From NCBI GenBank assembly GCA_003171295.1, contig PMYF01000467.1, positions 1 through 5,983 on the forward strand: a stretch of 5,983 nucleotides of DNA. The letters are read 5' to 3'. Position numbers and translations under genes: made by a program. Under the pieces are notes generated by a model. It was given only the letters and a program-made list of their open reading frames with translations. It was not told the origin of the DNA and did no database searches. The DNA is from Acidobacteriota bacterium (GTDB taxonomy: Bacteria; Acidobacteriota; Terriglobia; UBA7540). Shown piece by piece: positions 1 to 5,410 of this stretch; position 1 is the first letter of the stretch; every line of letters starts with the position of its first letter.

Positions 1-135
1 GAACCGGTTCTGGAGTTTTGCTTAGGCGAAACAGGTCCAGAACGGATGCTTGGTGGCTCTCAGGAAATCGTTCTCACGAGCGACTCCTGGAGCGGACGTG
101 GCTGCTCAACTCAGAGGTCAAAGAGGTTTGCTTAG
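1..135 (+). other. Unassigned 3' end of a transcription unit entering from the left
   Basis: This stretch lies just upstream of a strong plus-strand terminator, so it is probably the tail of a transcript that begins outside the window. One frame is open from base 1 to a TAG at 133-135, directly against the terminator stem, and would give a 44-residue C-terminal tail. A second frame closes at a TAG at 23-25, leaving only a seven-residue tail. Third-position GC in the longer frame is about half, lower than expected beside the GC-rich genes here, so it is not convincing coding sequence. A non-coding RNA 3' end is equally possible. I recognise no protein family or riboswitch. GTTCTGG at 7-13 can pair with CCAGAAC at 37-43, which hints at local RNA structure. 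Confidence 0.25.
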
Positions 136-166
136 ACGCCGGTCCCGCGACCGGCGTTTTTGTTTT
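136..166 (+). terminator. Strong intrinsic terminator
   Basis: A perfect 9-bp stem, ACGCCGGTC (136-144) and GACCGGCGT (149-157), closes a CCGC loop. It is followed by a T-rich tract, TTTTTGTTTT. This is a textbook Rho-independent terminator reading on the plus strand. The minus strand has no U-run after the hairpin, so it acts one way. It ends the unit entering from the left and insulates it from the DUF4242 gene downstream. Confidence 0.85.
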
Positions 167-235
167 GTAGCGACGACCGCGACTTGTCCCGATGAAATCA
201 GGAGGCGGGCAGTCAAGAGTCCAAAGTCAAAGGTT

Positions 236-271
236 CAAAAGGGCGCGAGCAATCGCGGCTTTTTTCGTTTT
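236..271 (+). terminator. Terminator-like hairpin with GCAA tetraloop and T-run
   Basis: CGCGA (244-248) pairs with TCGCG (253-257) across a GCAA tetraloop. After a G-G mismatch, outer AAA-rich and T-rich flanks add weaker pairs. A run of six T (260-265), then CGTTTT, follows. This reads as an intrinsic terminator on the plus strand, perhaps a backup for the one at 136-166. Its sequence is closely matched by the hairpin at 952-976, so it may be a copy of a dispersed repeat. Confidence 0.5.
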
Positions 272-373
272 GGGCGCCGATCGCCGCCTGCCCCGAACCT
301 TTCAGGGGCCGGCGTTTCTAATTGTAGCCCCGGCTCGAACCTGTACTGAAGGTATCGGGGGGTCACGACTTAG

Positions 374-460
374 CGCTGGCTTGTTATGTATGTCGGCGGC
401 TCTTTGGCGGCCATCAAGGCAAAACCCGCCGAGTTCAAGAACATCATGCCGTTGCCTTGA
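374..460 (+). pseudogene. Short coding-like segment, possible gene remnant or small ORF
   Basis: An open stretch runs from just after a TAG at 371-373 to a TGA at 458-460. From the ATG at 386 it encodes 24 residues, MYVGGSLAAIKA then KPAEFKNIMPLP. The composition looks protein-like, and third codon positions are about 80% G or C, as in the real genes nearby and unlike the surrounding DNA. No ribosome-binding site precedes the ATG. It may be the 3' remnant of a decayed gene, a small protein, or chance. I recognise no family. Confidence 0.2.
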
Positions 461-544
461 AGGGTCAAAGCGTGTGAAGTTGTGGCCCCTATTTTTCTGG
501 CGCACAAGGTCAGGCAGGCGCTGGCTGTCAGAAGGGCGCTGCGG

Positions 545-550
545 TATACT
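545..550 (+). promoter_or_regulatory. Candidate -10 box of the DUF4242 gene
   Basis: TATACT matches the sigma-70 -10 consensus at five of six positions and lies 51 bases before the start codon. This would give a 5' leader of roughly 45 bases that contains the ribosome-binding site. No good -35 box sits at the right distance. The nearest candidate, CTGTCA at 525-530, is only 14 bases upstream. Confidence 0.4.
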
Positions 551-601
551 GGCCACCTTCCCCTGGGTTGTTTCCAATCGACTATCGTCAGGAGGTTCGC
601 C

Positions 602-877
602 ATGCCCAAATACCTTATCGAACGGGAAATCCCCGGCGCGGGCAATCTTACGCCGGAGCAACTGCACGCCATTTCCCAGAAATCCTGTTCCGTCTTGAAC
701 GGGTTAGGGCCGCAGATTCAGTGGATGGAGAGCTATGTGACGGGAGATAAGGTTTACTGCGTCTACATCGCTCCCAATGAAGAGATGATCCGTGAGCACG
801 CGCGGCAGGGCGGGTTTCCCGCGAATCGCGTCGCAGAGATCAAGTCGATAATTGATCCTACCACCGCGGAAGGCTGA
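602..877 (+). CDS. DUF4242 (SCO4226-type) small nickel-binding-family protein
   Basis: This 91-residue protein matches the DUF4242 family from end to end: an opening MPKYLIEREIPGAG, a central WMESYVTGDKVYCVYIAPNE, and a closing GGFPANRV followed by IDPTTAE. The founding member, SCO4226 of Streptomyces coelicolor, is a small dimeric ferredoxin-fold protein that binds nickel. Whether this homologue binds metal is inference, and its role is unknown. No signal peptide is present, so it should be cytoplasmic. The start at 602 is favoured over an in-frame ATG at 482 because AGGAGG (590-595) sits six bases before it and the family begins here; the 40 extra residues look non-coding. It stands alone, with hairpins on both sides (236-271 and 952-976). 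Length is normal for the family. Confidence 0.9.
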   Translation: MPKYLIEREIPGAGNLTPEQLHAISQKSCSVLNGLGPQIQWMESYVTGDKVYCVYIAPNEEMIREHARQGGFPANRVAEIKSIIDPTTAEG

Positions 878-951
878 TCGCAGGGACCGGGAGCTGCTCT
901 GGGCATAAGGCGGTCCTGCGGGTGACTCAGCAATCGCATTGGCGCAAGGGT

Positions 952-976
952 GGCCGCGAGCCATCGCGGCCTTCTT
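952..976 (+). terminator. GC-rich hairpin after the DUF4242 gene, probable terminator
   Basis: GGCCGCGA (952-959) and TCGCGGCC (964-971) form a perfect 8-bp stem around GCCA, followed by a short, interrupted T-tract (TTCTT). The stem is strong but the T-tract is weak, so termination may be partial. It lies 75 bases after the DUF4242 stop codon and 124 bases before the MutS-like gene. It shares 26 of 31 bases, without gaps, with the hairpin at 244-274. Confidence 0.5.
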
Positions 977-1088
977 GGTATTGGGAGTATGATCGTGGAT
1001 GCCAGATCGGACCGCTGGCACCAAGATCAACCCCCTACCAGGCCGGGGCCATGGCGGTGGGCGAGCCTCGCCGCGGCAGCGCCGCCAC

Positions 1089-1101
1089 TAGATTGATTTC
1101 A
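1089..1101 (+). promoter_or_regulatory. Candidate -10 box for leaderless MutS-like transcript
   Basis: TAGATT (1089-1094) lies six bases before the ATG at 1101, so transcription would start at or next to the start codon. No Shine-Dalgarno sequence is visible before this ATG, which fits a leaderless message. The -10 match is modest (TAGATT against TATAAT) and no -35 box is seen, as a GC-rich hairpin (1060-1072) occupies that region. The spacing is the same as for the GNAT gene at 3106. Confidence 0.35.
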
Positions 1102-2906
1102 TGAAGAGTTCTCTCCCGGAACCGAGCGACGATCCACGAGCGGAGTATGTTCGGCGGCTCGAAGCCTTGAAAATCACACAAGCCGTATATGAGAAGCAGC
1201 ATCGCAGCCTCGGGATTGGCAAGCTCGCGTTGGGCGGTGCAATCCTGGTTGTGATCGGTCTGGCTTTGGTGGCCAAGTTGGTTTCAGTCCTCTGGGTCTT
1301 GGCTCCGCTGTTCGCCATCGTCGTTCTGGCCATCATTCATGAGCGTGTCCTCAAGAGGCGCGAGCGATGCTCCCGCACCGTGGCATATTACGAGCGAGCG
1401 CTCGCGCGCATTGACAATCGCTGGATGGGAACCGGGGAAACGGGCGAAAGGTTCCAGAACGCATCGCACCCCTATTCCCGCGACCTCGATCTGTTTGGGG
1501 TGGGATCGCTATTCGAACTGCTTTCGACGGCGCGCACTCGTGTGGGCCAGGCGACACTCGCAAAGTTGCTCCTGGCGCCCGCCTCCCCCGACCAGGTCCT
1601 TGCTCGCCAGGCGGCTGTAGTCCAATTGCGGAGCCGGCTGGATTTGCGCGAAGACCTCGCGATCCTGGCGGAGGAAGTGGGCTCGCTCGAGCCGGCGGAA
1701 GTCCTGGCGGCCTGGGGCGAAGGTGAACCGCTGCTGGCGTCGAGGTTCTTGCGATTTGGGAGCGCGATGCTCGCGGGCTTGTGGCTGGCCAGTTTGGCCG
1801 TCTGGATGGTCTGGGGGCTGGGGTATCCGGCCTTGGTGGTCAGCGCGATCAACGTGAGCTTGAATCTCGCTTATCGCCGGCGTGTGAGAGAAGCCGTCAG
1901 CGCCGTCGAAAGCGCTGCGCGTGACCTGGGGCTGCTGGCCAGTGTACTGGCTCGACTGGAAGCTGAGCAGTTCCGAGCGCCCAGGCTTGTTGAGCTTCGG
2001 GTGGCTCTCCAGTCGCAGGGGTGGCCTCCTTCACGCTGGATTGCCCGACTAAATCGGCTGATGGAGTACCTCGATTCAAGACGCAACATGGTCGTTGGAT
2101 TTCTCGACCTGTTTGTATTTTGGACGTTGCAGTGCGCCGGCGCGGTGGAGGCGTGGCGAGGGCGGACCGGCCCGGCAGTCCGCCGCTGGCTGGCCACCGT
2201 GGGCGAGTTTGAGGCCCTCTCCTCGCTGGGCGGCTATGCTTACGAGCATCCCGCGGATGTCTTCCCGGAATTCGCTGATACATCACCATGCTTTGAAGCC
2301 GAAGGCCTCGCCCATCCCCTGCTGTCAGACCGCGACGCCGTGCGCAACGACTTGTGCTTTGGAGGTGGATTGCGGGCACTCATTATCAGCGGGCCGAACA
2401 TGGCGGGGAAAAGTACCTTGGTGCGGGCGGTGGGGATTAATGCGGTTCTTGCTCAGTGTGGCGCTCCCGTGCGCGCCCGGCGGCTGCGCCTCTCACCCCT
2501 CGCCGTGGGGGCATCCATCTGCGTGCTCGATTCGCTCCAGGGCGGCATCTCGCGGTTCTATGCTGAAATCCGGCGCCTGAAACAAATCACCGATCTCACC
2601 CAGGGGTCGTTGGCGGTGCTTTTTCTGTTCGACGAGTTCCTGCAAGGAACGAACTCCCACGACCGGCGTCTGGGCGCGGAGGCGATGGTGCGCAGCCTGG
2701 TTGAGCGCGGGGCGATTGGACTGGTGACGACGCACGACTTGGCGCTGGCCCAGATCGCGGAGGGACTTGGCCCGCGCGCCGCCAACGCTCATTTTGAGGA
2801 TCGCCTCGAGGATGGGAAACTAATTTTTGACTACCGGCTCCAACCAGGAGTCGTCGAGACCAGCAACGCCCTCAATCTGATGCGGTCAATCGGTCTGGAC
2901 GTGTGA
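1101..2906 (+). CDS. Membrane-associated MutS-like ATPase
   Basis: This 601-residue protein carries the MutS-type ATPase (domain V) at its C-terminus. The Walker A motif is GPNMAGKST at 431-439, a signature-like loop GGISRFYAEI is at 481-490, Walker B ends in D511-E512 within FLFDEFLQGTN, and the switch histidine is H545 in TTHD. All key nucleotide residues are present. Helical sequence before it fits the MutS core. The N-terminal mismatch-binding and connector domains of MutS are absent. Instead there are two predicted membrane helices (about 42-58 and 60-79) and a second hydrophobic pair (about 222-238 and 241-257), with another hydrophobic patch near 330-346. This matches the bacterial MutS-related membrane proteins, whose function is not established. 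A role in canonical mismatch repair is unlikely, and no mutL lies nearby. The start is secure: an in-frame TAG at 1089-1091 precedes it. There is no clear ribosome-binding site. Confidence 0.9.
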   Translation: MKSSLPEPSDDPRAEYVRRLEALKITQAVYEKQHRSLGIGKLALGGAILVVIGLALVAKLVSVLWVLAPLFAIVVLAIIHERVLKRRERCSRTVAYYERALARIDNRWMGTGETGERFQNASHPYSRDLDLFGVGSLFELLSTARTRVGQATLAKLLLAPASPDQVLARQAAVVQLRSRLDLREDLAILAEEVGSLEPAEVLAAWGEGEPLLASRFLRFGSAMLAGLWLASLAVWMVWGLGYPALVVSAINVSLNLAYRRRVREAVSAVESAARDLGLLASVLARLEAEQFRAPRLVELRVALQSQGWPPSRWIARLNRLMEYLDSRRNMVVGFLDLFVFWTLQCAGAVEAWRGRTGPAVRRWLATVGEFEALSSLGGYAYEHPADVFPEFADTSPCFEAEGLAHPLLSDRDAVRNDLCFGGGLRALIISGPNMAGKSTLVRAVGINAVLAQCGAPVRARRLRLSPLAVGASICVLDSLQGGISRFYAEIRRLKQITDLTQGSLAVLFLFDEFLQGTNSHDRRLGAEAMVRSLVERGAIGLVTTHDLALAQIAEGLGPRAANAHFEDRLEDGKLIFDYRLQPGVVETSNALNLMRSIGLDV

Positions 2907-2928
2907 CGAGCCCAGGTCGGCGGCTACT

Positions 2929-3009
2929 GTTTTTCGTAGAGGCGCCCTTCAGGGCGACAGTTTTTCTCTTCCACAAGCTGCCCGGCTAAAGCCGGCCGCT
3001 ACGAAAAAC
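2929..3009. repeat. Nested inverted-repeat element (REPIN-like)
   Basis: An outer perfect 11-bp inverted repeat, GTTTTTCGTAG (2929-2939) and CTACGAAAAAC (2999-3009), encloses two smaller hairpins: CGCCC-TTCA-GGGCG (2943-2956) and CCGGC-TAAA-GCCGG (2982-2995). The whole can fold into a three-way junction in DNA or RNA. Palindromes of the CCGGCTAAAGCCGG and GCCCTTCAGGGC type recur in intergenic DNA of Acidobacteriota-like genomes, which is recalled knowledge rather than something tested here. It begins 22 bases after the MutS-like stop codon. The first inner hairpin is followed, after four bases, by TTTTTCTCTT, so it may also serve as a weak terminator for that gene. Confidence 0.6.
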
Positions 3010-3093
3010 CAGAACGGCCAATGGGTAGATAGACCCCAAGCGCGTTGAGGGCGATTCTTCCTTCTTCCCTCTCGTAGCCTGCAAGAGCTAGGT

Positions 3094-3106
3094 TACAATC
3101 TCCGCA
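3094..3106 (+). promoter_or_regulatory. Candidate -10 box for leaderless GNAT transcript
   Basis: TACAAT (3094-3099) matches the sigma-70 -10 consensus at five of six positions and lies exactly six bases before the ATG at 3106. Transcription would then begin at about the A of the start codon. No Shine-Dalgarno sequence is present at a usable distance. A clear TTGACA-like -35 box is not seen. Confidence 0.5.
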
Positions 3107-3606
3107 TGCTGAACATCCGCAATGCCACCCCAGACGACATCCCCTTGATTCTTGAATTCATTCGCGAGTTGGCGGAGTACGAGCGCGCGCCGGAACAGGC
3201 CGTGGCAATGCCAGAGGATCTGCGGCGGGATGGATTCTCTGGGGAGCCGCGCTTTTACGTCGAGATTGCCGAATGGGACGGCGAGCCCGCAGGCTTCGCG
3301 CTTTGGTTTTTCAATTATTCGACGTGGCAAGGGAAACCAGGGTTATATCTCGAAGACCTGTTCGTCCGCCCGCGCTTTCGAAAGAAAGGTATCGGCAAGG
3401 CTCTGCTGGTGCATCTCGCCCGGGTCGCCGTGGAGAAAGGCTGCGGGCGCTATCAGTGGCAGGTGCTCGACTGGAACACGCCAGCCATCGACTTCTACGA
3501 ATCGCTGGGCGCGAAGGTGATGAAGGAATGGCTGACCATGCGCGTGATGGGCAAAGCCCTGGAGAAGCTGGCAGAGCAGACGTCGCACCAGCCGTCTTCT
3601 ACTTGA
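3106..3606 (+). CDS. GNAT N-acetyltransferase, diamine/spermidine acetyltransferase-like
   Basis: This 166-residue GNAT protein resembles spermidine/spermine N1-acetyltransferase and its thialysine-acetylating relatives. It opens with IRNATPDDIPLILEFI and ELAEYE, has the YLEDLFVRPRFRKKGIG block (81-97) containing the acetyl-CoA pyrophosphate loop RKKGIG (92-97), and ends with WNTPAIDFYESLGA (123-136). E83 and Y131 fall where SSAT enzymes place their conserved active-site Glu and Tyr. The likely reaction is acetyl transfer from acetyl-CoA to an amine, but substrate cannot be read from sequence; polyamine, thialysine or a related amine are options. It is cytoplasmic, and its length is typical. 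The start is supported by the family's N-terminus and the -10 box just upstream. The last eight bases overlap the convergent CBM9-like gene, with no terminator between them. Confidence 0.88.
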   Translation: MLNIRNATPDDIPLILEFIRELAEYERAPEQAVAMPEDLRRDGFSGEPRFYVEIAEWDGEPAGFALWFFNYSTWQGKPGLYLEDLFVRPRFRKKGIGKALLVHLARVAVEKGCGRYQWQVLDWNTPAIDFYESLGAKVMKEWLTMRVMGKALEKLAEQTSHQPSST

Positions 3607-4420
3607 GACCTGCCCCTACCACCTGCGTCGAAAAGCGCACGTAGGTGAAGGTCTCCGGGATGTGGGAATCGTAATGGCCGTGCCGGTTCCACGTCCAGCC
3701 GGCGCTCGGATCGAGGCGCTGGCCCTGTGGGTCGACCTGCTCAAAACGCGAGCAATCGATACGCCACACGTCGCCGTCGCGGGGCGGCAGCGAGCGGCCG
3801 TCGGCGAGCAGTTCGAGACCTTTCCACGGGAAAGCCAATTCCACACTCCAACCCTTGTCCGTGCCGGCGCGCTTGTTCAGCGTGCCGTCCACATGCACGC
3901 CGTGGAGTAGGCCAGGGAAATCCCAGTCCAGAAAACCCCAGCGCTCGCCGCGCGGGTGCACGTGTCCGCCGATTCCGGAAATCTCCAGGGTTGGGTGCAT
4001 GTCGGGATTGAATTCCGGCCTGCCGTAATATGGGTTGCCGGACTTGAAGATGTCCTTCCAGATCCAAAAGACTTCGTAGACGGTGTTGAGCGCGTTGATT
4101 TCAAATTCGTAGTAGGCATCCTGGCCCGCGATGAACACTTCCACGTCATTGTCCTCGTATATTCTGGAGTCGCGCTCCGTGAGCGTGGCCCAGACGTCGG
4201 CCTCCTCGGCTATGAAGCCGAAGTAAAGGTAAGTGTCATCCCACAGGAGGGCCACACGCGTATCAAACCACGCAGGCTGGCCGGTGATGATATCCACAAA
4301 TGGGCTTGAACGCGGCGCGAGCTTCCAGGAAGGCTCGTCAAGCTTGCCGTCAATTACAATGGGACCCGCGGTGCGATAGCAGGTATAGCGTGCAAATTCG
4401 TGTGATTCTGGCCAGCCCAT
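3599..4420 (-). CDS. Stand-alone CBM9-like carbohydrate-binding domain protein
   Basis: This 273-residue protein is one carbohydrate-binding family 9-like domain. The hallmark opening GPIVIDGKLDEPSW is at 19-32, VALLWDDTYLYFGF follows at 56-69, and DNDVEVFI (90-97) and YYEFEINALNTVYE (103-116) form the core; GWSVELAFPW comes later. CBM9-like domains usually sit in secreted xylanases or outer-surface proteins and bind sugar ends. Here there is no catalytic domain. The start is firm: AAAGGA (4428-4433, read on the minus strand) lies seven bases upstream, and an in-frame stop at 4475-4477 has no ATG, GTG or TTG between it and the ATG. The N-terminus is not a signal peptide, so the protein is predicted cytoplasmic. 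Sugar binding is inference from family. The 3' end overlaps the GNAT gene by eight bases. Confidence 0.87.
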   Translation of the reverse strand: MGWPESHEFARYTCYRTAGPIVIDGKLDEPSWKLAPRSSPFVDIITGQPAWFDTRVALLWDDTYLYFGFIAEEADVWATLTERDSRIYEDNDVEVFIAGQDAYYEFEINALNTVYEVFWIWKDIFKSGNPYYGRPEFNPDMHPTLEISGIGGHVHPRGERWGFLDWDFPGLLHGVHVDGTLNKRAGTDKGWSVELAFPWKGLELLADGRSLPPRDGDVWRIDCSRFEQVDPQGQRLDPSAGWTWNRHGHYDSHIPETFTYVRFSTQVVGAGLK

Positions 4421-4703
4421 GAATTTTTCCTTTACAGAAGATGAAAGTGAATCTCCGTTGCCGCCCGCCGCCTTTCAGACTGCTGCAGGTACTTTTATCA
4501 CGGCGCTGGGCTTTTCGATACACCATCGTGAAACCTTATCGTCGTCCTTCGACGCTGCCTCCGTCTTCATCCAGTCGTGGGCAAACCGCAGATGAAAGGT
4601 TCTGCAATCAGGCCCATGGTCAATGGTTTAAACCTGAGCGCTGCAGTATCCGCTTGATATTCTGGGCCGTCAAGCCTGGCGAGACCTTCCGGGTTGGTCA
4701 AGC

Positions 4704-4720
4704 ATATCACGTCGTGATAT
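4704..4720. promoter_or_regulatory. Perfect palindrome, candidate operator
   Basis: ATATCACG-T-CGTGATAT is a perfect inverted repeat with 8-bp arms and a one-base centre. This is the size and symmetry expected for a dimeric repressor or activator site. It lies 157 bases before the hemerythrin start and 284 bases before the divergent CBM9-like start. I cannot assign it to a known regulator. Confidence 0.45.
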
Positions 4721-4738
4721 ATTGATTCGCGAGTCAAT
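4721..4738. promoter_or_regulatory. Near-perfect palindrome abutting the first
   Basis: ATTGATTCGCGAGTCAAT is symmetric at 16 of 18 positions; only the sixth and thirteenth bases break it. Its TTGA...TCAA ends recall FNR/CRP-family sites, but the gap is eight bases rather than the six between TTGA and TCAA in the FNR consensus, so it is not a canonical FNR box. It starts at the base after the preceding palindrome. Confidence 0.4.
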
Positions 4739-4810
4739 TTTGCGGATTCCCCATCCGGCGTAAGGATGGAGCGAAGAAATGTCGCCGGGACGGGATGTCA
4801 ACCACGTCGA

Positions 4811-4839
4811 TTAAATCCGCAGACTCTTCCCCGTATCAT
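4811..4839 (+). promoter_or_regulatory. Candidate promoter of the hemerythrin gene
   Basis: TATCAT (4834-4839) matches the -10 consensus at five of six bases and lies 17 bases after a poor -35 candidate, TTAAAT (4811-4816). It would place the transcript start near 4846 and give a leader of about 30 bases. TATAAA at 4847-4852 is an alternative -10, but it would start transcription inside the ribosome-binding site. Confidence 0.3.
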
Positions 4840-4876
4840 GGCATCATATAAATAGGACGGAGGTCTTTCTTTCCCT

Positions 4877-5410
4877 ATGACACGATGCATAACAAACTAC
4901 CTGGTGCATGAGCACCAGGAATTTTCTCATTTATTGTATGAACTGCAGGAACAGCTTGGCGTGCTGCCGCTAGCGCGCGACCATCGGAGTACCGCAGAGC
5001 GCCTGAGGGGACTCACGCGGGCCGTTGCCCAAGCCCTCCACACCCACGTGGTGGAAGAGGAAGAGATTCTCTACCCCGCGCTCGCGGACCATCTCCAAGG
5101 CATTGCTGCCACACTTGACCGCATGCGGCGCGAACACGATACGGGTGAGGAAACCGAGAAGCTTTTCCAGGAATGTGTGGAACGTTTGATCAAGGGTGGG
5201 CGAAACCGGCAAGAGGTGATGCAGCGTGGCCGCCAGTATGTCCAGTGGTTGCGCGGGCACCTTTTCGATGAGAATGGGCGCTTGTTCCCGATGGTCGAGC
5301 GCGGCCTCGACACGGACACGCAGCAGGAAGTGCGTCGCGCGATGGAAGAGTTGGCCCAGGAGACATCGGCGAGTATCACGGAAGGCTCGGGGCAAGCAGT
5401 CCGGATCTAA
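4877..5410 (+). CDS. Hemerythrin HHE cation-binding domain protein
   Basis: This 177-residue, soluble, all-helical protein fits the hemerythrin-like HHE family, which binds a non-haem di-iron centre and is linked to O2, NO or redox sensing and iron handling. Candidate ligands follow the expected pattern: H13 in VHEHQEF, H57 and E61 in HTHVVEEEEILYP, H87 in RREHD, and H128 and E132 in GHLFDENGRLFP. None is missing. H11 and H55 are alternative partners. The C-terminal 35 residues are charged, polar and probably not part of the bundle. The start is the only usable one: GGAGG (4859-4863) lies 13 bases upstream, a longer gap than usual, and there is no closer in-frame start codon. It appears monocistronic. 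The palindromes at 4704-4738 could control it. The exact ligand or reaction cannot be told from sequence. Confidence 0.88.
   Translation: MTRCITNYLVHEHQEFSHLLYELQEQLGVLPLARDHRSTAERLRGLTRAVAQALHTHVVEEEEILYPALADHLQGIAATLDRMRREHDTGEETEKLFQECVERLIKGGRNRQEVMQRGRQYVQWLRGHLFDENGRLFPMVERGLDTDTQQEVRRAMEELAQETSASITEGSGQAVRI

Larger units (their letters stand above)
170..601 (+). other. Intergenic stretch before the DUF4242 gene
   Basis: This stretch of about 430 bases carries no gene I can support. It holds the terminator-like hairpin at 236-271, a weak CCCC/GGGG dyad at 291-308, a short coding-like segment at 374-460, and the likely promoter and ribosome-binding site of the DUF4242 gene at its right end. 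Long open frames on both strands here give arginine-, serine- and proline-rich products with no family resemblance, and they overlap one another, so I leave them out. Confidence 0.5.
4421..4876. other. Divergent intergenic region between CBM9-like and hemerythrin genes
   Basis: This 456-bp gap separates divergently transcribed genes, so it should hold both promoters. It contains two abutting palindromes (4704-4738), a small hairpin CCATCC-GGCGTAA-GGATGG (4751-4769), and a candidate promoter near 4811-4839. CACGTCG from the first palindrome recurs at 4803-4809. A 94-codon open frame at 4441-4725 looks spurious: it has no matching family, is rich in Arg, Ser and Pro, and runs into the palindromes. 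Confidence 0.5.

Noticed and set aside
1..135. Riboswitch or known small RNA upstream of the terminator
   Set aside because: Checked by eye against SRP, RNase P, tmRNA and common riboswitch cores; no conserved motif found, and the 5' end lies outside the window.
482..601. N-terminal extension of the DUF4242 protein from ATG 482
   Set aside because: AGGAGG six bases before 602 and the family's usual N-terminus place the start at 602; the extension would also overlap the -10 candidate at 545.
302..672. Minus-strand open frames overlapping the DUF4242 start
   Set aside because: They lie opposite the DUF4242 promoter and 5' end, show no recognisable domain, and have composition typical of GC-rich shadow frames.
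1101..2906. Canonical mutS or mutS2
   Set aside because: At 601 residues it lacks the MutS mismatch-binding and connector domains and has no C-terminal Smr domain as in MutS2; membrane segments are present instead.
4441..4725. 94-codon plus-strand open frame before the hemerythrin gene
   Set aside because: Arg-, Ser- and Pro-rich with no family resemblance, no proper ribosome-binding site, and it runs through a palindrome in a divergent promoter region.
4722..4737. FNR/CRP-type box
   Set aside because: TTGA and TCAA are separated by eight bases, not the six of the FNR consensus, and the next bases inward do not match on the right side.
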